Assembly: GCA_902479135.1 (NCBI GenBank)
Contig: CABSNU010000024.1
Coordinates: 1 to 33,765 of the forward strand
Length of the DNA stretch: 33,765 nucleotides
Source: an uncultured Collinsella sp.
GTDB taxonomy: Bacteria > Actinomycetota > Coriobacteriia > Coriobacteriales > Coriobacteriaceae
Reading direction: 5' to 3'
The stretch's first letter is position 1. The number at the start of each line of letters is the position of its first letter. This document shows, piece after piece, positions 24,592 to 31,528 of the stretch. Position numbers and translations under genes: made by a program. The notes beneath the pieces are model-generated. The model was not told the DNA's origin. It ran no database searches and saw only the letters and a program-made list of their open reading frames with translations.

Positions 24592-24610
24592 TATTCTAGA
24601 ACAGACGTTC
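24592..24610 (+). promoter_or_regulatory. LexA (SOS) box and -10 element before ruvCAB
   Basis: GAACAGACGTTC (24599-24610) fits the Gram-positive/actinobacterial SOS box GAAC-N4-GTTC, and the wider context AGAACAGACGTTCG differs from the extended consensus CGAACRNRYGTTYG only at the first base. A TATTCT -10-like word (24592-24597) directly precedes it, so a bound LexA would cover the transcription start. ruvC begins 57 bases downstream. The ruv genes are LexA-controlled in many bacteria. Confidence 0.75.
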
Positions 24611-24666
24611 GTGAATGATGCGCGGGGCCTTGTCTTGCGCTGCGCTTGTGGCGAGGGGAGGTTGGC

Positions 24667-25188
24667 TTGGTTATCTTGGGTATCGACCCCGGTTTGGCTC
24701 ATACGGGTTGGGGGATTATCGAGGAGCGGCGTGGCGAGGTTCGCTGCCGTGCCTATGGCTGCATCGAGACCAGTGCCGGAAGTCCGCTCGCGGTGCGCCT
24801 GTCGCATATCGCCCGCGACCTCAAGGGCGTCGTGGAGCGTTATCGACCCGATACCGCTGCCATCGAGAGCATTTACTTTGGCGCCAACGTTCGCTCGGCC
24901 ATCCCTACGGCGCATGCCCGCGGCGCTGCACTCGTGGCTCTTTCGGAATGCGCGCTCGAGATCGGCGAGTACACGCCTATGCAGATTAAGCAGGCTGTGG
25001 TGGGTACCGGTGCCGCAGATAAGCGGCAGGTCGCCTACATGGTGCGCACGCTCACGCAGCTCGATCACGACCCGCATCCCGACCATGCCGCCGATGCCCT
25101 GGCCTGCGCCATCTGCCACGTTAACCTCAGCCGCACCCGGGCGCTTACCGGCGGCGAGTTCTATCAACAGAGAGGAACCGGATACTGA
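24667..25188 (+). CDS. ruvC: Holliday junction resolvase RuvC
   Basis: The 173-aa endonuclease cuts Holliday junctions held by RuvAB. The RNase H-like active site is visible: D7 in GIDPG, E67 in AIESIYFG, and H140 with D143 in DHAADALA. The third residue is Asp in E. coli (D138), while His as here is known from Thermus RuvC (H143). I chose the TTG at 24667: AGGGGAGG lies five bases upstream and the protein then starts MVILGIDPG at the family's normal length; an earlier in-frame TTG at 24646 would bury that ribosome site. The stop overlaps the ruvA start by one base (TGATG). Confidence 0.94.
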   Translation: MVILGIDPGLAHTGWGIIEERRGEVRCRAYGCIETSAGSPLAVRLSHIARDLKGVVERYRPDTAAIESIYFGANVRSAIPTAHARGAALVALSECALEIGEYTPMQIKQAVVGTGAADKRQVAYMVRTLTQLDHDPHPDHAADALACAICHVNLSRTRALTGGEFYQQRGTGY

Positions 25189-25808
25189 TGATTTCCCAGC
25201 TCCACGGAACGCTTGTCGAGGCCACGATGAGCTCTGCTGTCGTCGATGTGTCGGGCGTTGGCTTTGAGCTCGGCATCTCGGGCAGTACTGCGGCCACGTT
25301 GCCGACGCCCGGCGGCGAGGTCCGCCTCTACACGCGTATGCAGGTGCGCGAGGACGCCATGACACTTTTCGGTTTTTCCTCTAAGGATGAGCGCACGATG
25401 TTCGATCGGCTCGTGTCTGTCTCGGGCGTTGGTCCGCGCTTGGCGCTCGCCGTGCTTTCCACCTATACCGTGGGGCAATTGTATTCGCTGGTGATGGCCG
25501 AGGACGACAAGGGCATGGCCAAGGTGCCCGGTGTGGGCAAAAAGACGGCTCAGCGTCTGATCCTGGAGCTCAAGAGTACCTTTGCCAAGGACAAGGGCTT
25601 TGTGCCGGTCGACGTGGTTCCCGGACAGGTTGCGATGCCCGTGCCCGCTGCCGCTCCCTCGGCGATCGATGATGCCTGCGCGGCGCTCCTTTCCATGGGC
25701 TTTAGCCCGCAGGAGACCGATGTTGCCCTGAGCGGGTATGATGGGCAGAATATGCGTGTCGAGGATCTGCTCGGCGCGGCGCTTAAGCGACTTGGAATGG
25801 ATGCGTGA
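25188..25808 (+). CDS. ruvA: Holliday junction branch migration protein RuvA
   Basis: The 206-aa protein binds the four-way junction as a tetramer and loads RuvB. It starts with the typical MISQLHGTL OB-fold domain, then two helix-hairpin-helix motifs (VSGVGPRLALAVL near 78-90 and VPGVGKKTAQRLILEL near 113-128), a proline/alanine-rich flexible linker (about 140-158) and the RuvB-binding C-terminal domain (AIDDACAALLSMGFS...). Length is normal. Start and stop both overlap the neighbours by one base, which indicates translational coupling. Confidence 0.96.
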   Translation: MISQLHGTLVEATMSSAVVDVSGVGFELGISGSTAATLPTPGGEVRLYTRMQVREDAMTLFGFSSKDERTMFDRLVSVSGVGPRLALAVLSTYTVGQLYSLVMAEDDKGMAKVPGVGKKTAQRLILELKSTFAKDKGFVPVDVVPGQVAMPVPAAAPSAIDDACAALLSMGFSPQETDVALSGYDGQNMRVEDLLGAALKRLGMDA

Positions 25809-26875
25809 TGTGGGAAGCCGATGACTCTCAGGACCTGTGGGCGACGCCCGGCAACTCGCCGGCGGCATCCATGGCGCATGGCGAGCGCATGGTGGGCTCG
25901 GAGCTGACGCCCGAGGACCTCGATGTCGACCGTACCCTGCGCCCCCAGCGCCTGGACGATTACTGCGGCCAGGAGCATATCAAGCAGAGCCTGCGCGTGT
26001 TGATCGAAGCGGCGCAGAGCCGTGGCGAGACGCTCGACCACGTGATCTTCTCGGGCCCTCCGGGTCTGGGCAAGACCACGCTGGCTACGGTTATCGCCAA
26101 CGAGCTGGGCGCTCAGATCAAGACCACGAGTGGCCCTGCCATCGCGCGCACCGGCGACCTGGCAGCCATCCTTACTAACTTGCAGCCGGGTGATGTGCTG
26201 TTTATCGACGAGATCCACCGCCTCAACCGTTCGGTCGAGGAGGTCCTGTACCCCGCGATGGAGGACTTTGCCCTCGATATCGTGATTGGCAAGGGTCCGG
26301 CGGCGCGCTCGATTCGCCTGGATATTCCCAAGTTTACGCTGGTAGCGGCAACGACCCGCTCAGGCATGTTGACCGGCCCGTTGCGCGACCGCTTTGGCAT
26401 TTCATATCGCCTGGATTACTACACGGTCGAGGAGCTCGCGCAGATTGTGACGCGCTCGGCGACTATCCTGGGCGTGACGATCGACCATCCCAGTGCACTC
26501 GAGATCGGCTCGCGTTCGCGCGGTACGCCACGTCTTGCCAACCGCCTGCTCAAGCGCGTGCGCGATTACGCACAGGTGCGCGGCAACGGTCCCATCGAGC
26601 TCGATATCTGTCGCCAGGCGCTCGAGTTCTTCGAGATCGATGAGCTCGGTCTGGACTGGATGGATATTCGCATTTTGGAGACGCTCGCTAAGACGTTCTC
26701 CGGTCGTGCCGTGGGACTTACGACCCTTGCCAGCGCGGTGGGCGAGGACCCGGGCACGCTCGAGGATGTCTATGAGCCCTATCTGCTGCAGTGCGGGTTG
26801 ATGATTCGTACGCCGCAGGGCCGTCAGGCAACCCTTCGCACCTTTGAGCACCTGGGGATTGAACCTACCGTTTAG
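25808..26875 (+). CDS. ruvB: Holliday junction branch migration ATPase RuvB
   Basis: The 355-aa AAA+ ring motor drives branch migration with RuvA. Visible motifs: the entry sequence LRPQRLDDYCGQ near 44-55, Walker A GPPGLGKTT near 82-90, Walker B LFIDEIH near 134-140, sensor 1 AATTRSG near 179, the sensor 2/arginine region GTPRLANRLLKRVRDY near 238-253, and the C-terminal winged helix ending in TPQGRQATL. About 40 residues precede the conserved core, slightly more than usual. ATG 25808 overlaps the ruvA stop (TGATG). It is the last gene of ruvCAB; no clear terminator follows. Confidence 0.97.
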   Translation: MWEADDSQDLWATPGNSPAASMAHGERMVGSELTPEDLDVDRTLRPQRLDDYCGQEHIKQSLRVLIEAAQSRGETLDHVIFSGPPGLGKTTLATVIANELGAQIKTTSGPAIARTGDLAAILTNLQPGDVLFIDEIHRLNRSVEEVLYPAMEDFALDIVIGKGPAARSIRLDIPKFTLVAATTRSGMLTGPLRDRFGISYRLDYYTVEELAQIVTRSATILGVTIDHPSALEIGSRSRGTPRLANRLLKRVRDYAQVRGNGPIELDICRQALEFFEIDELGLDWMDIRILETLAKTFSGRAVGLTTLASAVGEDPGTLEDVYEPYLLQCGLMIRTPQGRQATLRTFEHLGIEPTV

Positions 26876-26951
26876 GGCGCTTTGTTTTGGCGGGCTGTTG
26901 GGCTATCGCTGGGCATCGGGTAAACATATCGCCGTTCATCGGTTATGGGTG

Positions 26952-26979
26952 TTTTACTATTGCGCGCCCGTGCTATGCT
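26952..26979 (+). promoter_or_regulatory. Candidate extended -10 promoter of fhs
   Basis: TGCTATGCT (26971-26979) is an extended -10 element with a weak -35 (TTTTAC, 16-base spacing). The short leader can pair GGTC near its start with AAGGACC, which would partly cover the ribosome site AAAGGA. Confidence 0.5.
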
Positions 26980-27019
26980 GAATTGGTCTTTTTCTCATTC
27001 GGTAACGAAAGGACCGCCC

Positions 27020-28687
27020 ATGCCTACTGACATCGAAATCGCACGTTCTGTCACGCCGCTGCCTATTACCGAGGTGGCCAAGAACGCCGGCGTCGACGTT
27101 AAGCACCTTATTCCGTACGGCTTCGACAAGGCTAAGGTCGACTATTCACTGCTCAACGAGCCGACTGACCACCAGGCCAAGCTCGTCCTCGTGACTGCTA
27201 TCAACCCAACGCCTGCGGGCGAGGGTAAGACCACCACGACCATCGGTCTGGCCGATGGCTTGCGCCGACGCGGCGTCAAGAGTGCCGTGGCCCTGCGCGA
27301 GCCTTCGCTCGGCCCCGTCTTTGGCGTTAAGGGCGGCGCTGCCGGCGGCGGCTGGGCTCAGGTCATCCCCATGGAGGATATCAACCTGCACTTTACCGGC
27401 GACTTCCATGCCATCGGTGCTGCCAACAACCTGCTGGCCGCCATGCTTGATAACCACATCCAGCAGGGCAATCAACTCGGTATTGACGTTAAACGCATCA
27501 CTTGGAAGCGCGTCGTCGATATGAACGACCGTCAGCTGCGCCACGTCATCGACGGTATTGGCGGTAAGGCCCAGGGCGTGCCGCGCGAGGACGGCTTCGA
27601 TATCACCGTCGCCTCCGAGGTCATGGCAATCCTGTGCCTGTCTACGAGCATTAACGACCTCAAGGAGCGCCTGGGCGAGATCGTCGTCGGCTACAGCTTT
27701 GCCGGCGAGCCCGTCCGTGCCCGCGACCTTAAGGCCCAGGGTGCCATGGCTGCGTTGCTTAAGGACGCGCTCAAGCCCAACTTGGTGCAAACGCTCGAGG
27801 GCACGCCCGCGTTTGTCCACGGCGGCCCCTTCGCCAACATTGCCCACGGCTGCAACTCTATCATGGCCACGCGTATGGCGATGCGCTTTGGCGATGTCGC
27901 CATTACCGAGGCCGGCTTCGGTGCCGATCTGGGTGCTGAGAAGTTCCTCGACATCAAGTGCCGCATGACGGGCGTTCGCCCCAGCGCCGTCGTGGTCGTC
28001 GCGACCGCTCGCGCGCTGAAGTACAACGGTGGCGTCGCCAAGGCTGACCTCAACGAGGAGAACCTCGAGGCGCTCAAGGCCGGCATGCCCAACCTGCTGC
28101 GTCACGTCGACAACATCCAGAACGTTTATGGTCTGCCCTGCGTGGTCGCCATCAACCGCTTCCCGACGGACACCGAGGCTGAGCTTGCGCTCATCGAGTC
28201 CGAGTGCCAGAAGCTCGGCGTCAACGTTAAGCTTTCCGAGGTCTGGGCCAAGGGCGGCGAGGGCGCGCTCGAGCTGGCCGATGAGGTCATGCGTCTGATT
28301 GAGCAGCCGAGCGAGCTCAAGTTTGCCTACGAGGACGGCGCCGATGTGGCTGACGCCCTCGAGGCCGTCGCCACCAAGGTTTACCGCGCCGACGGCGTCG
28401 ACTTTACGCCGGCTGCCAAGCGTCAGCTTGCCGAGCTGCGCGAGAACGGCTTTGGCAACCTGCCGGTGTGCATCGCCAAGACGCAGTACAGCTTTAGCGA
28501 CAACGCCAAGGCCCTGGGCGCTCCCGAGAACTTCCGCATCACGGTGCGCGAGCTCAAGGTTTCCGCCGGTGCCCACTTTGTGGTCGCACTGACTGGCAGT
28601 GTTCTGACCATGCCGGGCCTGCCCAAGGTCCCCGCGGCTGAGAACATCGACGTCGACAACGACGGCAACATCACCGGCCTGTTCTAA
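27020..28687 (+). CDS. fhs: Formate-tetrahydrofolate ligase
   Basis: The 555-aa enzyme makes 10-formyl-THF from formate, THF and ATP, feeding one-carbon units into purine synthesis or anaerobic C1 metabolism. It starts with the usual DIEIARSVTPLPITEVA, has the P-loop TPAGEGKTTT near 64-73, and carries the conserved blocks REPSLGPVFGVKGGAAGGG (about 94-112), HFTGDFHA, GAEKFLDIKCR and PCVVAINRFPTDT, plus the ending TMPGLPKVPAAENIDVD. Length is normal. ATG 27020 has AAAGGA six bases upstream; the frame is open further up but those residues are unrelated. Strong codon bias suggests abundant expression. It has its own promoter and terminator. Confidence 0.97.
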   Translation: MPTDIEIARSVTPLPITEVAKNAGVDVKHLIPYGFDKAKVDYSLLNEPTDHQAKLVLVTAINPTPAGEGKTTTTIGLADGLRRRGVKSAVALREPSLGPVFGVKGGAAGGGWAQVIPMEDINLHFTGDFHAIGAANNLLAAMLDNHIQQGNQLGIDVKRITWKRVVDMNDRQLRHVIDGIGGKAQGVPREDGFDITVASEVMAILCLSTSINDLKERLGEIVVGYSFAGEPVRARDLKAQGAMAALLKDALKPNLVQTLEGTPAFVHGGPFANIAHGCNSIMATRMAMRFGDVAITEAGFGADLGAEKFLDIKCRMTGVRPSAVVVVATARALKYNGGVAKADLNEENLEALKAGMPNLLRHVDNIQNVYGLPCVVAINRFPTDTEAELALIESECQKLGVNVKLSEVWAKGGEGALELADEVMRLIEQPSELKFAYEDGADVADALEAVATKVYRADGVDFTPAAKRQLAELRENGFGNLPVCIAKTQYSFSDNAKALGAPENFRITVRELKVSAGAHFVVALTGSVLTMPGLPKVPAAENIDVDNDGNITGLF

Positions 28688-28712
28688 GCCTGTTGCCCCT
28701 AGCTGCCTGCCC

Positions 28713-28748
28713 GCCCCGCCGTGCCCCCAAGGCCCGGCGGGGCTTTTG
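28713..28748 (+). terminator. Terminator after fhs
   Basis: GCCCCGCCG and CGGCGGGGC form a 9-bp stem followed by TTTTGTTTT. The convergent minus-strand gene ends five bases further on. Confidence 0.88.
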
Positions 28749-28752
28749 TTTT

Positions 28753-28989
28753 CTAGCCGCGCTGGAGGCCGAAGAGTTTGGCGTTGCGCTCGGCGACCAT
28801 CATGTTGATATCGGCGATTTCCATCTCGCCGTCAATGTAGGGCTGGTAGGTGCCATATGGATCGCCGGCTCCCAAGCTGCAGCTTCCGCAGTTATCGCAG
28901 CTGCCGTTGCCGCAGCCGGCGAGTGCCAGCTTGATGATTTCCTCGCGCTCGGCACGCGTCGTGTCTTTGATGAGCTTGCTTTTTGCCAT
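28753..28989 (-). CDS. Small cysteine-cluster protein of unknown function
   Basis: A 78-aa soluble protein whose only striking feature is a glycine/cysteine knot, AGCGNGSCDNCGSCSLG, at about residues 25-41 (four cysteines, CxxxxCxxCxxC). This pattern is suited to a metal ion or Fe-S cluster. A charged N-terminal helix (KDTTRAEREEIIKLA) precedes it and an acidic segment follows. GAGGA lies six bases before the ATG, and codon use matches the neighbours, which supports a real gene. I do not recognise the family. It faces fhs convergently and is divergent from the membrane protein gene at 29127. Metal or Fe-S binding is inference only. Confidence 0.75.
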   Translation of the reverse strand: MAKSKLIKDTTRAEREEIIKLALAGCGNGSCDNCGSCSLGAGDPYGTYQPYIDGEMEIADINMMVAERNAKLFGLQRG

Positions 28990-29126
28990 GACGTTCCTCG
29001 ATTCGCTTGTTGCCACCTGTCGCGCATGTCTTGTAGATACCGACGGGCTTTGCCCATCATAGGCTTTTGCGCGGGTAGAATGCATGGATAACTTGATGCT
29101 TACAGGCGACGGAAAGGAATCGTTGC

Positions 29127-30116
29127 ATGGATCAGGACAAGACAACCGTGATGGGCGGCTACGGTTCCGTGCAGGCTGGCGATAGCGCCGATGCGACCCG
29201 CGTTGTTCCCAACCCCGGTTATACCGACCCCGCCGCGACGCAGCCTTCTGCCGAGCCCACCCGGGTTATGGGCTATGGCGACACGGCGCAGGATTCTTAC
29301 GCTGCATCTTCGCAAGGCCCCTATGGCAACGCAGCTCCGGACCCGTTTGATTACGCGCCGCAGGATTCTTATGCCGCCTCGACGCCGAATCCCTATGATG
29401 ACCTGCCACAGAATCCCATTCCGCAGCCTCAGCAGACGACGTATATGCCTCGCACGGCGCAGCCTCGCTACGAGTCGCGGGAGCCGTATCGCGAGTACCC
29501 CAAGTCGATTCCGCAATATGGCGAGGACGAGGAGAAGAAGCCGTCGCGTTCGTCGAGCGTGATCAAGAAGATCCTCATCGTGCTGGCGATTTTCTTTGCG
29601 CTGTCGGTTGTGTTTGCCATCGTGTCGGGCATGCTCAACAAGCGAGGGAGTTCAACGGCCGATACCGCTGCCGAGCAAATCGAGTCCGCCTCGTCTAGCA
29701 CCGTCGATCTGAGCGATATCCCGGGGCAGTACTGGTCCAACGCCAAGAAACTTCTCAAGTCGCGCGGCGCCAATCTTTCGAATGCCGTGGTCCTGACTGA
29801 TGATGGCTCAACGCCCGTCATCGATGCCAACTGGGTCGTTACTTCTGCTTACTATAACGACAGCGGCAACCTCGAAATTCAACTCACGCACAAGAATAGC
29901 TCGGGCAACTCGCCCGACGGCCAAAGCGGTACCGACAGCTCGAGTTCCAATACGCTGGAGGACTTGAGCAACAAGGCACAGGAGTTGGGAGACAAGGCGC
30001 AAGAGCTGGGCGATACGGCACAAAACCTGGGCGACACCGCGCAGAACTTGGGCGACATGGCGACGGGTGCCTGGAATGCACTGCAAAACGGCATCTCGGG
30101 CGCGCAGGGAAACTAG
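29127..30116 (+). CDS. One-pass membrane protein with T-x-V motifs, extracytoplasmic PASTA-like segment and heptad tail
   Basis: The 329-aa protein has three parts. Residues 1-140 are a disordered, probably cytoplasmic region rich in Tyr, Pro, Asp and Ala, with an internal duplication (QDSYAASSQGPYGN / QDSYAASTPNPYDD) and three T-[TR]-V-[MV] motifs near its start (TTVMG, ATRVV, TRVMG). One transmembrane helix lies at about 149-168 (ILIVLAIFFALSVVFAIVSG) after a lysine pair, so the C-terminal side is probably outside. A globular stretch (about 192-250: GQYWSNAKKLLKSRG...NWVVTSAYYNDSGNLEIQL) resembles a single PASTA-like unit. The tail holds four 7-residue repeats and an amphipathic end. The T-x-V motifs recall FHA-binding or kinase-target sites of Actinobacteria (speculative). 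GGAAAGGA precedes the ATG. The family is not recognised. Confidence 0.75.
   Translation: MDQDKTTVMGGYGSVQAGDSADATRVVPNPGYTDPAATQPSAEPTRVMGYGDTAQDSYAASSQGPYGNAAPDPFDYAPQDSYAASTPNPYDDLPQNPIPQPQQTTYMPRTAQPRYESREPYREYPKSIPQYGEDEEKKPSRSSSVIKKILIVLAIFFALSVVFAIVSGMLNKRGSSTADTAAEQIESASSSTVDLSDIPGQYWSNAKKLLKSRGANLSNAVVLTDDGSTPVIDANWVVTSAYYNDSGNLEIQLTHKNSSGNSPDGQSGTDSSSSNTLEDLSNKAQELGDKAQELGDTAQNLGDTAQNLGDMATGAWNALQNGISGAQGN
29970..30053 (+). repeat. Four tandem 21-nt repeats coding heptads
   Basis: Four in-frame units encode the heptad [N/D]-[K/T]-A-Q-[E/N]-L-G (residues 282-309 of the membrane protein). Synonymous differences show the amino-acid heptad is kept while the DNA drifts. The pattern fits an amphipathic or coiled-coil helix. 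Confidence 0.85.
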
Positions 30117-30128
30117 CTGTTAAGCGGG

Positions 30129-31310
30129 CTACAGCTGTTCAGCCGGACGGTCGGGCGAGCTAAAGCCCGAGTCAAACGTAACGACGCATGAGGCATTGGG
30201 TCGGCGCTCGTGCACGATGCGCGTGACGAGCTCCAGCAGCTCCTCGTCGGATATGTCAAAGCCGTCGGGGCGCACCAGGTCAAACGAAACGAACCCGTCG
30301 TGCTCGTGCAGGTCGTGGATGGAGAGCGCGGGGTCGATCTGCATAACGCCGCGCTTGACCCAGCCGCGCAAATCATCGCCGGTTGTCGCGATGGGGTCGC
30401 AGTGCAGCGTGATGCCAATGCCCATCTGGCGCTTGATGTCGTGCTCGATGGTGTCCAGGATCTCGTGGTGCTCAAATGCGTCGCCCTCGCCGGGCATCTC
30501 CACGTGAGCGCTGGCAAACTGACGACCGGGGCCGTAGTCGTGCACCATCAGGTCGTGTGTGCCCAAGACCTGCGGATAGGACATGATCTTGTCGCGGATT
30601 GCCTGGACGAGCTTGGGGTCGGGCGCTTGCCCCAGCAACGGGCTGATGGCGTCGCGCACTAGGCCCATGCCGCTGATGCAGATGAAGATGCCCACACCCA
30701 GGCCTGCCCAGCCATCGAGGTCAAAGCCGGTCGTCTGCGAAATAAGCGCCGCCACCAAGACCGAGCCCGAGGTGATGACGTCGTTTTTGGAGTCCTGTGC
30801 TGTGGCAATGAGTGTTTCGGAATCGATACGGTTGCCCAGCGCGCGGTTGAATGCGGCCATCCAGAGCTTAACGAGCATGGATGTAGCCAGTGCCGCAAGG
30901 GAAACGAGCGTGTAAGCGGTGGGGGAAGGCTTGATGATCTTGGTGACCGACTCGAGGATCAGGTTGATGCCGACGGCGCAAACCAGGACGGCGACAAACA
31001 AGCCGGCGAGGTACTCGTAGCGGCCGTGGCCATAGGGGTGGCCTTCGTCTGCCGGGCGGCTGGCGAGGCGGAACCCGAGCAGGCTCACGATGTTGCTCGA
31101 GGCATCGGAGAGGTTGTTGAAAGCGTCGGCGATGAGGGAGACGGAGCCAGCGAGCAGGCCCGCGATGCCCTTGGCCAGGCACAAGGTGATGTTGAGGCCA
31201 ATGCAGATGAGGCTTGCGGCGAAGCCCGCGTTGGTGCGGCGGGAGGTATCGACCGGCTCGCCCTCGCTGCCGGGAACAAGCGTATGTACCAGCCGATTTA
31301 CAAATAGCAT
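30129..31310 (-). CDS. Cation diffusion facilitator family metal exporter, probably Mn2+-type
   Basis: The 393-aa membrane protein exports divalent metal using the proton gradient. About six transmembrane helices lie between residues 30 and 220, followed by a long cytoplasmic domain of CDF type (about 225-300) and a further C-terminal extension of about 90 residues. The TM2 site reads N65-x3-D69 (ADAFNNLSD) and the TM5 site D173-x3-D177 (DSKND). The N/D-D/D set is associated with manganese-type CDFs, while zinc transporters have His at these places. The motif HPYGHGRYEYLAGL (91-104) is typical of the family. I placed the start at the ATG of 31310 (MLFVNRL), with GAGGA nine bases upstream; ATG 31331 lacks a ribosome site. 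A TACACT -10-like word lies at 31346-31351 on the minus strand. The metal remains inferred. Confidence 0.88.
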   Translation of the reverse strand: MLFVNRLVHTLVPGSEGEPVDTSRRTNAGFAASLICIGLNITLCLAKGIAGLLAGSVSLIADAFNNLSDASSNIVSLLGFRLASRPADEGHPYGHGRYEYLAGLFVAVLVCAVGINLILESVTKIIKPSPTAYTLVSLAALATSMLVKLWMAAFNRALGNRIDSETLIATAQDSKNDVITSGSVLVAALISQTTGFDLDGWAGLGVGIFICISGMGLVRDAISPLLGQAPDPKLVQAIRDKIMSYPQVLGTHDLMVHDYGPGRQFASAHVEMPGEGDAFEHHEILDTIEHDIKRQMGIGITLHCDPIATTGDDLRGWVKRGVMQIDPALSIHDLHEHDGFVSFDLVRPDGFDISDEELLELVTRIVHERRPNASCVVTFDSGFSSPDRPAEQL

Positions 31311-31482
31311 AGCGGTCGTCCTCACAATCATGTTTAAAGGGATAGTGTAGCTCGCGCGGGGGCGCCGTGCACCGATGCTCAGAAAATGCAGCAATAGTCT
31401 GCCGGTGCTAACGAGCGAGCCTTCTCGTCTGCCTGGGTGCTCGATTTTGGGCCACATGGGTATGGGCACGTGCTTACCTGCC

Positions 31483-31499
31483 CGACATACTTAATGTCG
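31483..31499. promoter_or_regulatory. Perfect palindrome CGACAT-N5-ATGTCG, possible operator
   Basis: A 6+6-bp dyad lies 13 bases before the strong ribosome site AAAGGAGG (31513-31520) of the zinc-ribbon gene and within the intergenic region shared with the divergent CDF gene. It could be an operator or an RNA hairpin at the start of the leader. The regulator is unknown. Confidence 0.4.
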
Positions 31500-31528
31500 A
31501 CAGCCCCAGTGCAAAGGAGGACGTATTC

